Part shown: one piece after another, positions 7,839 through 15,420 of the stretch
Layout: each line of letters starts with the position of its first letter
How positions within the stretch are numbered: position 1 is the first letter of the stretch
Assembly (NCBI GenBank): GCA_023663505.1
Contig: JAMPHH010000049.1
Coordinates: forward strand, 1 to 25,437
Direction of reading: 5' to 3'
DNA: 25,437 bases
Source of the DNA: Muribaculum sp.
Lineage (GTDB): Bacteria; Bacillota; Clostridia; Lachnospirales; Lachnospiraceae
Made by a program: the position numbers and the translations under genes
Notes under the pieces: model-generated
Told to the model about the DNA's origin: nothing
Databases searched by the model: none
The model's input: the letters and a program-made list of their open reading frames with translations, nothing else

Positions 7839-7961
7839 GACCCATGCAGCATTCGCCAATCCAAATTTATTCCCGCGGGCAATGAGCCAAGTCAACATAG
7901 TTGACTTTGTGTCAGTGCTTGCGGGAATCAATGAAATTGGTTTAATGAATGCCGTGGGGTC
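7839..7961. repeat. Intergenic palindromic repeat, copy 2
   Basis: A nested palindrome. The outer arms GACCCATGCAGCATT (7839-7853) and AATGCCGTGGGGTC (7948-7961) are imperfect inverses. The middle arms are ATTCCCGC (7869-7876) and GCGGGAAT (7921-7928). A perfect inner hairpin pairs AAGTCAAC (7889-7896) with GTTGACTT (7900-7907). Positions 7868-7890 match 3643-3665 exactly in reverse orientation, and GCATTCGCCAA (7849-7859) recurs at 3611-3621 in the same orientation. This looks like a dispersed repeat family with rearranged modules. Confidence 0.72.
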
Positions 7962-7997
7962 ACATAACATTGTGCTCTGCATCGGGGGTGACTCCCG

Positions 7998-8026
7998 AAA
8001 AACGCAAGGTGAATAAATCGCCTTGC
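7998..8026 (-). terminator. Terminator of the solute-binding protein gene
   Basis: On the minus strand, GCAAGGCGA (8026-8018) pairs with TCACCTTGC (8012-8004), with one wobble pair, followed by GTTTTT (8003-7998). It lies just after the minus-strand stop codon. Confidence 0.75.
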
Positions 8027-8029
8027 ATT

Positions 8030-9424
8030 TTACTTAGAGTCCCATGCAGGGTCATTTGCCGCTTGTGCAAGGGAAGCCCGCCTTGCGTCAATTCGGTTTA
8101 GCACCTCCGAGGGAGACAGTGTTCCCTCGCACATCTGGAGAATATCGGCGGAAATATCGCCCCATTGCTCATTGAAGTAGGTCACCTCGTCTTGAAGCAC
8201 CAGACCGGACTCCTCGTCGCCAAATTGCTCAAGGAATTGCATCGTCACCTCGTCATGTCCGGTGGTCTGTCCCAGCTCAAAGGGCAGATTGTTCACGCTG
8301 TTGGCATTGTCGATCACATATTGTACATTCTCCCTTGTGGCGATATATTGTAAATATAATTTGGCGGCGTCGATATTCTTGGACGCGCTGCTTATAAATT
8401 TTGACGGTCCGGTGGGGTGGACGTTGAGTATTTGGTTGTCACATATAGGCAGCAGCATGATACCAAAATCCTCCTTATCATAGCCCTTGTTCATCTCGCT
8501 TGATATGATGGAATCGATCATTCCGGGTCTCAGCATACACATCGCATATTCGCCGTTCGCCAGATAACCTACCGCATTGTCATAGGTGTCCGTTGCAAAG
8601 CTTTTACCCATGTATCCGTCAAGCGCGAGCTTCTGTATTTGCTCAAGGGCAAGTCTCATTGATTCAAGCTCTGAGAAGGTGATGGTATTATTATTTAATC
8701 TATCAATTGTTCCCGGCTCCTTTTTGTCGAGGAACTGCCCGGTCTCGGCAAACAGCATGGTTTGATGCCAGCCGTCCGCCATCGGCTCATAAATGGGTAT
8801 CACGCCTGTGGCGGCGACGCTTTGACACATTATGACAAAGGCGTCATATGTGGTCGGGGCCTCTGTGATCCCCGCATTGCTTAGCAGCTTCTTGTTGTAG
8901 ATCATGTAGTAATCAGTTGTATTGTCAAAATAGGACATTCCGTAATTGCGTCCGTCAATCGACGTCTCCGAAGCTGAGAAGGTGTCATAGACCTCCGTCC
9001 ATGGCTCGTCCGAAAGGTCAACAGAGTATTTGTCAAGCTGATAGGTGTTTTTGATGGCGAAGCCTGACTGGGTCATAAAGATATCAGGCGGATCGTCGCT
9101 GTCCAGCTTGGCAAAGAGTGTGTCCAAATATACATAGTCCGAATACAGGTCATAGACAACCTGTATGCCTGTCGCGGCTTCAAAATTAGTCCCTAGCTGC
9201 GCTTCTGCGTCTGTCACCCAATCTGACGATGCCATCAGGGTGATTGTGGAACCGTTTAGCTTGAATTTGTGGGCAAGGTCTTTAAATGCAAGATCATTTT
9301 CCGAGAATTCGGAGCCGCAGCCTGTGAGCAGGGTGATGCACAGAGGGATACACAGCAGTTTAAAAAGCTTGGTTTTCTTCAGATTTTTCAATGATATTGT
9401 CTCCATTCTTATTTTGATGGTCAT
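8030..9424 (-). CDS. Extracellular solute-binding lipoprotein (ABC family 1 type)
   Basis: A 464-residue lipoprotein resembling the family 1 substrate-binding proteins of carbohydrate ABC transporters. The N-terminus has lysines, a hydrophobic stretch (about 21-33) and the lipobox LLTGC with lipidated Cys36, so it should sit on the outer face of the membrane. Supporting segments are LMASSDWVTDAEAQLGTNFEAA near the N-terminus, the hinge-region DDPPDIFMTQSG, and SKNIDAAKLYLQYIAT near the C-terminus. No permease or ATPase gene is nearby, so it may serve a distant transporter. No clear ribosome site precedes the first ATG; the codon for Met7 (9406) is a possible alternative start. It stands between two repeat-filled gaps. 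Confidence 0.88.
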   Translation of the reverse strand: MTIKIRMETISLKNLKKTKLFKLLCIPLCITLLTGCGSEFSENDLAFKDLAHKFKLNGSTITLMASSDWVTDAEAQLGTNFEAATGIQVVYDLYSDYVYLDTLFAKLDSDDPPDIFMTQSGFAIKNTYQLDKYSVDLSDEPWTEVYDTFSASETSIDGRNYGMSYFDNTTDYYMIYNKKLLSNAGITEAPTTYDAFVIMCQSVAATGVIPIYEPMADGWHQTMLFAETGQFLDKKEPGTIDRLNNNTITFSELESMRLALEQIQKLALDGYMGKSFATDTYDNAVGYLANGEYAMCMLRPGMIDSIISSEMNKGYDKEDFGIMLLPICDNQILNVHPTGPSKFISSASKNIDAAKLYLQYIATRENVQYVIDNANSVNNLPFELGQTTGHDEVTMQFLEQFGDEESGLVLQDEVTYFNEQWGDISADILQMCEGTLSPSEVLNRIDARRASLAQAANDPAWDSK

Positions 9425-9457
9425 TCGACCGTTTTATGCCTTGAATATGGGTTCATT

Positions 9458-9780
9458 GTAACAGTTCAGTCTTTAAATCATAGTGCGGAGGGGCGGCGGG
9501 AGATGACTGGGAGTGTTTTACGGACTGGCTGCGGTTGGGTGTTTTCTAATAGTGCGGGGAAGGGGTATTGCAATTTGCGGGTCGGCTCTAAGGTGCATCC
9601 ATGCACCTAGAGCCTGAAATGCGCATCCGTGCGCATTTCACCCTGTTTTCCGAACGCACTATAAGAAAACGCTCCAACCTCTGCCGAAGTCCGCAAAACA
9701 CTCCCAGTCATCTCCCGCCTTGACACCTGCACAAAGCAAATATGCTCAACTAACAAATCATTCTATGGCTTAACTGTTAC
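9458..9780. mobile_element. MITE-like nested-hairpin element, 323 bases
   Basis: The ends are GTAACAGTT (9458-9466) and its exact inverse AACTGTTAC (9772-9780). Inside, a 25-base arm (9495-9519) is perfectly inverted at 9695-9719. The next ~40 bases on each side (9520-9558 and 9655-9694) are imperfect inverses. The centre holds two hairpins: GGCTCTAAGGTGCA (9584-9597) with TGCACCTAGAGCC (9602-9614), and TGAAATGCGCA (9615-9625) with TGCGCATTTCA (9630-9640). There is no ORF of note. Size, terminal inverted repeats and lack of coding fit a non-autonomous miniature transposable element; a structured RNA is the alternative. Confidence 0.7.
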
Positions 9781-9830
9781 GATTTATTCTACCATATAAG
9801 TAGGGGTGGTGTCAAAAAGGACGTTTGATA

Positions 9831-9859
9831 TGGACAAAAGCAGCTTTATCCCCTATAAT
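9831..9859 (+). promoter_or_regulatory. Sigma-A promoter of the hydrolase-exonuclease operon
   Basis: TGGACA (9831-9836), a 17-base spacer, then TATAAT (9854-9859). The predicted start site near 9866 leaves a leader of about 95 bases that consists largely of the repeat unit at 9865-9916. Confidence 0.75.
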
Positions 9860-9864
9860 TATTT

Positions 9865-9916
9865 GTAGCTGTTTAGAACCAAGCGGATTGGAGTGGGAAT
9901 GTATTTGAATAGTTAT
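9865..9916 (+). repeat. About 50-base unit in a 5' leader, copy A
   Basis: Starts GTAGCTGTTTAGAACC and ends TTGAATAGTTAT. Its core TTAGAACCAAGCGGATTGGA resembles TCAGAACTAAGCAGATTGGA at 15743-15762. It begins where transcription from the 9831-9859 promoter should start, so it would form the 5' end of the messenger. Confidence 0.55.
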
Positions 9917-9959
9917 AAGTATTTTATATATTTTATAGAAGACAGGGGGTTAAGATAGA

Positions 9960-10787
9960 ATGTTACATAATATTTATCCGATTCAGGTGGAGGGGTCTCT
10001 GCCAGATGCCAAGCTGGTCACTTATATTCAGGACGCTTCCGAGAAAATGGCGATAGATACCAGACCCCTCGTGTTGATCTGCCCGGGGGGCGGTTATGCG
10101 TACACGTCGGACAGGGAGGCGGAGCCTATCGCGCTTGCTTTCCTGTCCATGGGATATCACGCGGCGGTGCTCCGGTACTCCTGTGCTCCCGCAAGATATC
10201 CTACCGCACTGTTAGAGCTTGCCACGGCAATTGCCCTGATTCGCAGGAATGCGGAGGAATGGCGTGTGGACGCGGATAAGATCGTGGTGCAGGGGTGCTC
10301 CGCAGGGGGGCATCTGGCAGCGTGTCTCGGTATGTTTTGGGACGAGGAGTTCTTGGCGGAGGGTATTGGACTGAGCACTAAGGAGCATAAGCTTTTGAAG
10401 CCGAACGGTATGATTCTCTGTTATCCGGTGATTACGTCAGGCGAGTTTGCCCATAGGGGCTCCTTTGAGAATCTGTTGGGGGAGCGGGAGGCGGAGCTTG
10501 CGGAGAAGCTTTCCTTGGAGCATCAGGTCAATGAGAAGACTCCCAGAGCGTTTATCTGGGGAACCTTTGAAGACGGATCCGTGCCCATGGAGAATTCTTT
10601 GCTGTTGGTCAGCGCCATGCGTCGGGCTGACATTCCCGTGGAGTATCATCTGTATCCCAAGGGAGGTCACGGGCTTTCTCTTGCCAACCGACTGACGGAG
10701 ACCTCCGATGGGCGTCATGTGCAGGAGGAATGCGCCACATGGGTGACGCTTGCCAAGAACTGGATGGAGCATTTGTTTGATGAGTAG
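9960..10787 (+). CDS. Alpha/beta hydrolase, acetyl-esterase/lipase-like
   Basis: A cytoplasmic 275-residue hydrolase (no signal peptide) of the esterase/lipase group related to acetyl and feruloyl carbohydrate esterases. The oxyanion-hole motif CPGGGY is at 41-46 and the nucleophile elbow GCSAGGH at 112-118 (Ser114). The probable acid is Asp205 in FEDGSVPMENS, and the catalytic histidine is in PKGGHG (His237). It probably removes acyl groups from sugars taken into the cell; the substrate cannot be told. The ATG follows AGGGGG with a rather long spacing. It is first in an operon with a second hydrolase 31 bases downstream. Confidence 0.88.
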   Translation: MLHNIYPIQVEGSLPDAKLVTYIQDASEKMAIDTRPLVLICPGGGYAYTSDREAEPIALAFLSMGYHAAVLRYSCAPARYPTALLELATAIALIRRNAEEWRVDADKIVVQGCSAGGHLAACLGMFWDEEFLAEGIGLSTKEHKLLKPNGMILCYPVITSGEFAHRGSFENLLGEREAELAEKLSLEHQVNEKTPRAFIWGTFEDGSVPMENSLLLVSAMRRADIPVEYHLYPKGGHGLSLANRLTETSDGRHVQEECATWVTLAKNWMEHLFDE

Positions 10788-10818
10788 AGCTCTTGCGGGA
10801 ATAAAAAGAAAGGACAAC

Positions 10819-11961
10819 ATGGACGATATGGATAATGCGAACGTTTTGGATAGGATTATTGAGATACCGAAGTTTTATGGCTCTCTTGCGGGAATGCTGA
10901 AGAAATTTGACAAGTATGCCCGTCAGGATGCATTCACGGGGAGGAGTCTTGAGGAGTTTGAGAGCTGGCGGGTGCAGTCGCGCAAGACCCTGTGGGAGCT
11001 TCTGGGTCTGCACCGCATGGAGAGCTGTCCACTGGAGCCCGTGACGGAGGAGTGCATCACCTTGGACAGTGGGATTGTCAGGGAGAAGGTGATCATTCAG
11101 GTGGAGCCGGAGACCTATATGCCCATGTATATCCTGATCCCCACACAGGAGTCCATGGTTCGGGCGGATTCAGGTAAGCCGAGATGCTTCCTTGCGCTGC
11201 CGGGGCATCAGGGAGCGGGAAAATATTCTATCGCGGGCTGTTATGATATTCCCGCCGTGAAGGATAAGATAGAATATTTTAATTATGATTATGGAATGCA
11301 GCTTGCCAAGAGGGGATATGTGGCGTTATGTCCCGACTGCCGCGGATTTGGGGAGCGCAGGGATGAGAATATGCGTGGAATGGACGAGAAGAATTTCCTG
11401 ACGAGCAGTTGTTTTCATCTGGCGCATATGGCGGAGCCGATCGGGGAGACCGTGGCGGGTATGTGCACATGGGACGCCATACGGCTGATCGATTATGTCT
11501 ATGAGAGGGGCGAATGGGACACGGATTCTCTGGGGGCTGTCGGCTTTTCCGGCGGCGGTATGCAGGTGTATTGGCTCGCCGCCATGGACGAGAGGGTCAA
11601 GCAGTGTATCATCAGCGGATATCTCTATGGCTATAAGGATTCACTGATGATTCTGAACGGCAATTGTAATTGTAATTATGTGCCGCATCTTTGGGAACAC
11701 TTTGATATGGGGGACGTCGCTTCCTTGATCGCGCCGCGGCCTCTGGCAGTGCAGTCATGCAGGGATGACCATTTGAACGGTCCCAGAGGTTTGGAGAATG
11801 TATATGAGCAGATGGAGACCGTGAAAGCGGCATATCGGCTCTGCGGAGAGGAAAGCTATCCCATTCATGATATTCGTGAGGGCAGACATTGTTGGCATGA
11901 GGAGGTGCTTGATGTGGCGCTGCCTGCATTACAGAAGGGTGTGGAGCGGCAGAAGGGATAA
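10819..11961 (+). CDS. Alpha/beta hydrolase, dienelactone/acetylxylan-esterase-like
   Basis: A 380-residue cytoplasmic hydrolase. The nucleophile elbow is GFSGGGM (Ser244), the probable acid lies in CRDDHLNG (Asp316 or Asp317), and the histidine in EGRHCWHEE (His357 or His360). ALPGHQGAG (126-134) is a likely oxyanion-hole region. A ~120-residue N-terminal extension before the fold resembles larger bacterial esterases of the abhydrolase_7/acetylxylan-esterase type. A longer reading frame reaches back to 10750, but the codon at 10819 has AAAGGACAAC before it and avoids overlapping the upstream gene, so it is preferred. Pairing with another esterase suggests a role in deacylating related substrates; this is inference. 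Confidence 0.85.
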   Translation: MDDMDNANVLDRIIEIPKFYGSLAGMLKKFDKYARQDAFTGRSLEEFESWRVQSRKTLWELLGLHRMESCPLEPVTEECITLDSGIVREKVIIQVEPETYMPMYILIPTQESMVRADSGKPRCFLALPGHQGAGKYSIAGCYDIPAVKDKIEYFNYDYGMQLAKRGYVALCPDCRGFGERRDENMRGMDEKNFLTSSCFHLAHMAEPIGETVAGMCTWDAIRLIDYVYERGEWDTDSLGAVGFSGGGMQVYWLAAMDERVKQCIISGYLYGYKDSLMILNGNCNCNYVPHLWEHFDMGDVASLIAPRPLAVQSCRDDHLNGPRGLENVYEQMETVKAAYRLCGEESYPIHDIREGRHCWHEEVLDVALPALQKGVERQKG

Positions 11962-11965
11962 GCGC

Positions 11966-12925
11966 ATGAATTATATCGTATTGGATTTGGAATGGAATCA
12001 GAGCAATACCGGTATGGAGACGGAGGTAGAACAGCTCCCCTTTGAAATCATAGAGATTGGTGCCATTAAATTAAATGACGAATGTGTCATGATTGGGGAG
12101 TTCAGTCGGCTCGTGAAGCCGAAGGTTTATCGGGAGATGCATCACATCACAAGCAAGCTGATACACATGCAGATGGAGGAGCTTGAGCATGGCAGACCTT
12201 TTGTGGAGGTGGCGGAGAGCTTCCTTGAATGGTGTGGTTCGGAGGAGTATCTGTTCTGCACATGGGGGAGTTCAGACCTGACAGAGCTTCAAAGGAATAT
12301 GAGGTTTTACGAACTGACACCATTGTCAGAAGTGCCGATTCGCTATCTGGACGTACAGAAACTGTTCAGTATTGCCTATGAGGATAGGAAGTCCCGCAGG
12401 GCGTTGGAGTATGCGGTGGATTATCTGGAGCTGGAGAAGGATATTCCTTTTCACAGGGCGTTCAGTGACGCTTATTACACTGCCAAGGTGTTTGCCCATA
12501 TGATACGGGAGAATTGCGAGCTCCTTCGCAATGAATCCTATGATGTGTTTCATGCGCCCAAGCGTCGCGAGGACGAGGCTAAGGCGCAGTTTGACACCTA
12601 TGCCAAATTCATTTCCAGAGAATTTGCGGACAAGACAGCGGCTATGGCGGACAGGGAGGTGAGCTCGAGCAAATGTTATCTCTGTCACAGGAACCTCCGC
12701 AAGAAAATAAAATGGTTCACGCCCAACGGCAGGCATTATTATTGCCTCGCCTATTGTGAGAAGCATGGGTATCTCAAGGGCAAGATCAGGATGCGCAAGA
12801 CAGATGAGGGCAAGTATTATGTGGTAAAGACTACAAAGCTTATCAGCGACGAGGCGGCGGAGGAGCTGAAAAAGCGCAATGAGCGCGCCAAGGAGCAGCA
12901 CAGGAAGCACAAGCATTCAAATTAG
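11966..12925 (+). CDS. DEDDh 3'-5' exonuclease with C-terminal Cys motif
   Basis: A 319-residue protein. Residues 1-180 form an RNase T/DnaQ-like exonuclease: DLE (Asp7, Glu9), SSDL (Asp104), and HRAFSDA (His163, Asp168) give the DEDDh set. The C-terminal half has CYLC (237-240) and CLAYC (260-264), a likely zinc-binding knuckle, followed by a lysine-rich tail that could touch nucleic acid. It probably trims RNA or DNA 3' ends. The ATG at 11966 is chosen over upstream in-frame starts because AGAAGGGA precedes it and it starts four bases after the previous stop. Its stop codon abuts the stop codon of the convergent gene. Confidence 0.87.
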   Translation: MNYIVLDLEWNQSNTGMETEVEQLPFEIIEIGAIKLNDECVMIGEFSRLVKPKVYREMHHITSKLIHMQMEELEHGRPFVEVAESFLEWCGSEEYLFCTWGSSDLTELQRNMRFYELTPLSEVPIRYLDVQKLFSIAYEDRKSRRALEYAVDYLELEKDIPFHRAFSDAYYTAKVFAHMIRENCELLRNESYDVFHAPKRREDEAKAQFDTYAKFISREFADKTAAMADREVSSSKCYLCHRNLRKKIKWFTPNGRHYYCLAYCEKHGYLKGKIRMRKTDEGKYYVVKTTKLISDEAAEELKKRNERAKEQHRKHKHSN

Positions 12926-14497
12926 TCAGAGATCCCGACGTCTGCTGCTCTTGGAGGATTTAAAGCTCAGCCCTGACTTTTTCTGTCGGCGCTTTGCCTC
13001 CCTGATCGCGTCCCTATGTGCGGCGAGCTGTGGATTGCCGCGGGAATGGGTGAAGCTGTGCTGCTTTTTGCGATCCTTCTTCCAATTCCGACGGTTATTG
13101 GGGTGTCTGGTGACATAGCTCTTGTAGGACTTGTAGAGGATAACGAGAAGCGCTAACGCGGAGGCAATCCCTGCAGTCCACATGAGGATTTTCAGCACAT
13201 TGATAAATATAAAGGAGGGGAGCTTTGGCTTCTCGGCTGCAGCGTCAGGCTCCTCAATCGGGTCAAAGGAGTAGGTCTGCTTCTCGTTGGCGGCAAGATC
13301 CACGGAGACAGAGCCGATGAACACATCATGATAGCTGTAATTGATGACTGCTACCTGATTGTCATTCGTGGTGGAGTAGGTGATGTTGGAATCTACATCC
13401 TTAAAATCTACCGTCTTGGGCAATATAATGCAGTCATTTCGGTTCAATGACAGAATCGGTTTGGAATTGCCGAAGATATCATTGTCGCTGTAAAAACCGC
13501 CGCTCTCGATATTGTACTTGGTCTCCGTCTGGGAGATGTTCGTCTTCTCAAAATTGCCAAAGCCGTAATTGAACAGCGCGATAGTGTCCTCATAGTGCAG
13601 GGGGGATTCCTCCTTTAACACCACGCAGATCAATTTCATGCCTTCCTTCTCCGCACAGGAGACCAGACAGCTTCTGGCGGTTTCTGTGTAACCGGTCTTG
13701 CAGCCCACCAGATATTCGTAGGCATATTGCTTGTTGGGCAATAATTTCATGTCATTGGCGTCTAAGAGCTCACCGTTCTTCTTGGAGAGTCTGAGCAAGG
13801 GCATTTGAGTGATCTGGCAGAGCATTTCGTTGGAAAAAAAGGCGCGGCCGATCATGGCAAGATCATAGGCACTGGTGTAGTGATTCTCATCAGGCAGCCC
13901 GTTGGGGTTGACAAAATGAGAGTCCACACAGCCAAGCTCCGCAGCCCTGTTGTTCATGATCTCGGCAAAACCGTCCCAAGTGCCGCCGATATGCTCCGCC
14001 ACGGCATAGGAGACCTCGTTGGCGGAACGGATAAGAATCGCTTGCAGACACTGTTCCATTGTGAGAGTATCGCCCTCATTCATTGCAACATGATTGCTCC
14101 TGGGAGGGATTCCATATACCGCGTCATGGGAGAACGACACAATTTCGTCCAGACCGCATTCCTCGCTGGCAATTAGCGTAGTGAGGATTTTGGTGGTGCT
14201 GGCAGGGTATTCCTTGGCATGGATATTTTTCTCATAGAGAATGACGCCCGTTTCAAGTTCCATAAGGATTGCGGACTCTGCGCTCACTGTGGGACCGGCG
14301 GGCCAGTTGGCAATCTCGTTGGATTCCACGGGAATCGCTTGGTTCGCGGCGATATTTTGCTCCTTTACGGACGCGGCGGACACGGGCGAAGCAAAGACGT
14401 TCAAGGCGAGACAAACCCCGCAGAGAGAGGCCGTCAGGCGGAGCTTCCAATTTGTTTTTAACCGAAATGGGGAGTGAGAGGGAAATTTTGTACCCAT
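12926..14497 (-). CDS. D-alanyl-D-alanine carboxypeptidase (S11 family)
   Basis: A penicillin-binding protein of the DacA/PBP5 type that removes the terminal D-Ala of cell-wall stem peptides. Of 523 residues, 18-42 look like a signal peptide ending near PVSAA. The active-site triad motifs are STTK (Ser100, Lys103), SAN (158-160) and KTG (267-269). A beta-rich region and a C-terminal span (about 434-456) follow, then a very basic cytoplasmic tail. PBP5 proteins usually end in an amphipathic helix, so the true membrane span plus a ~60-residue tail rich in Arg, Lys and Ser is unusual. AGGAAGG precedes the start. The downstream gene is convergent with no spacing. Confidence 0.93.
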   Translation of the reverse strand: MGTKFPSHSPFRLKTNWKLRLTASLCGVCLALNVFASPVSAASVKEQNIAANQAIPVESNEIANWPAGPTVSAESAILMELETGVILYEKNIHAKEYPASTTKILTTLIASEECGLDEIVSFSHDAVYGIPPRSNHVAMNEGDTLTMEQCLQAILIRSANEVSYAVAEHIGGTWDGFAEIMNNRAAELGCVDSHFVNPNGLPDENHYTSAYDLAMIGRAFFSNEMLCQITQMPLLRLSKKNGELLDANDMKLLPNKQYAYEYLVGCKTGYTETARSCLVSCAEKEGMKLICVVLKEESPLHYEDTIALFNYGFGNFEKTNISQTETKYNIESGGFYSDNDIFGNSKPILSLNRNDCIILPKTVDFKDVDSNITYSTTNDNQVAVINYSYHDVFIGSVSVDLAANEKQTYSFDPIEEPDAAAEKPKLPSFIFINVLKILMWTAGIASALALLVILYKSYKSYVTRHPNNRRNWKKDRKKQHSFTHSRGNPQLAAHRDAIREAKRRQKKSGLSFKSSKSSRRRDL

Positions 14498-14546
14498 AAA
14501 AACCTTCCTGTTCCTGTTTTAATCTAAAAGTAGTATGTTCATTTTT

Positions 14547-14575
14547 ATCATACACCATAAGTAGTTGATTGACAA
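14547..14575 (-). promoter_or_regulatory. Sigma-A promoter of the D,D-carboxypeptidase gene
   Basis: Read on the minus strand: TTGTCA (14575-14570), a 17-base spacer, then TATGAT (14552-14547), about 50 bases before the start codon. Confidence 0.72.
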
Positions 14576-14605
14576 GTTTCGTCAGATAAAGTAAGCTTAT
14601 TTTAG

Positions 14606-14661
14606 GTAACAGTTCAGCCATCGTAAGATGCGGATTTGCGAATGGCGCGGGCTGAACTGTT
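14606..14661. repeat. Short inverted-repeat element before trmB
   Basis: GTAACAGTTCAGCC (14606-14619) is inverted as GGCTGAACTGTT (14650-14661), 12 matching bases. The left end equals that of the 9458-9780 element over GTAACAGTTCAG. The ~30-base centre holds a small CATC/GATG hairpin. It sits between the divergent carboxypeptidase and trmB genes. Confidence 0.7.
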
Positions 14662-14703
14662 GATATGTATATTAGAATGTTGTTTTGGAGGAAATTTCTT
14701 TCA

Positions 14704-15348
14704 ATGAGACTGCGAAATATTACCGGCTCCAGAGAGATAATAGCCCATAGTCGGTTCGTTGTGCCGGAGGAGAAGCTCTTTGAATGCGCCGGACTATGGC
14801 ATGAAATTTTTGGAAATACGAATCCTATTCATATTGAGATAGGAATGGGAAAGGGCAGATTTATTCATACTATGGCTAAGGAGCATCCCGAGATCAATTA
14901 CGTGGGAATCGAAAAATATTCCAGTGTGTTGTTTAGGGCGATTCAGAAGATGGAGGCAGAGGAGCTTCCCAATTTGAGGTTCGTCCGGATGGACGCAGAG
15001 GATATTGACAAGGTGTTCGCCGCGGGAGAGGTGGATAGAATCTATCTGAATTTCTCTGACCCATGGCCGAAGGACAGGCATGCCAAGAGAAGGCTTCCCT
15101 CGAAGGAATTCCTCGCCCGATATGACAGGATTCTGCAGAGGGACGGAGTTCTGGAATTCAAGACAGACAATAGGGCATTGTTTGACTTTGCGGTGGGAGA
15201 GCTTGAGAGTGCAGGGTGGCAGGCGGGGACTGTGACCTACGATCTGCATCGGGACGCGGAGCTCATGGAGGGAAATGTGATGACAGAGTATGAGGAGAGA
15301 TTTTCGTCCATGGGGAATCCGATCTGTAAGTATGTGATTTACAGATAG
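14704..15348 (+). CDS. trmB: tRNA (guanine-N7-)-methyltransferase
   Basis: Makes m7G at position 46 of tRNA using S-adenosylmethionine. Visible are the SAM-binding motif EIGMGKGRF, an acidic GIEKYSSVL segment, and the family signature NFSDPWPKDRHAKRRL. From the ATG at 14704 the protein has 214 residues, normal for bacterial TrmB, and starts MRLRNITGSREI as clostridial homologues do. Upstream in-frame codons from 14665 would add 13 atypical residues; GGAGG lies about a dozen bases before the chosen start. A hairpin, ATCTGTAA (15322-15329) with TTACAGAT (15339-15346), overlaps the stop codon. Confidence 0.94.
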   Translation: MRLRNITGSREIIAHSRFVVPEEKLFECAGLWHEIFGNTNPIHIEIGMGKGRFIHTMAKEHPEINYVGIEKYSSVLFRAIQKMEAEELPNLRFVRMDAEDIDKVFAAGEVDRIYLNFSDPWPKDRHAKRRLPSKEFLARYDRILQRDGVLEFKTDNRALFDFAVGELESAGWQAGTVTYDLHRDAELMEGNVMTEYEERFSSMGNPICKYVIYR

Positions 15349-15393
15349 AGCAAGGGATTTGTATTGCGAGGTTGGTTCTGAATGGTTACAGAA
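15349..15393 (+). repeat. About 50-base unit in a 5' leader, copy B (partial)
   Basis: GAGGTTGGTTCTGAATGGTTACAGAAATCTGATA resembles the 3' half of the unit at 15735-15792, in the same position just before a ribosome site. The 5' half is weak or diverged (GAGCAAGGGATTTG). Confidence 0.45.
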
Positions 15394-15420
15394 ATCTGAT
15401 AAATTTTAAGGAGGAGCAAA

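Noticed and set aside
9458..9780. Retron or group II intron RNA
   Set aside because: The hairpin nesting is suggestive, but no reverse transcriptase lies nearby and no domain V-like end is seen.
10750..10818. Upstream extension of the second hydrolase
   Set aside because: It overlaps the preceding gene, adds atypical residues, and the ATG at 10819 has a ribosome site.
11867..11965. Upstream extension of the exonuclease
   Set aside because: It lies inside the preceding gene; the nuclease fold begins exactly at the ATG at 11966.
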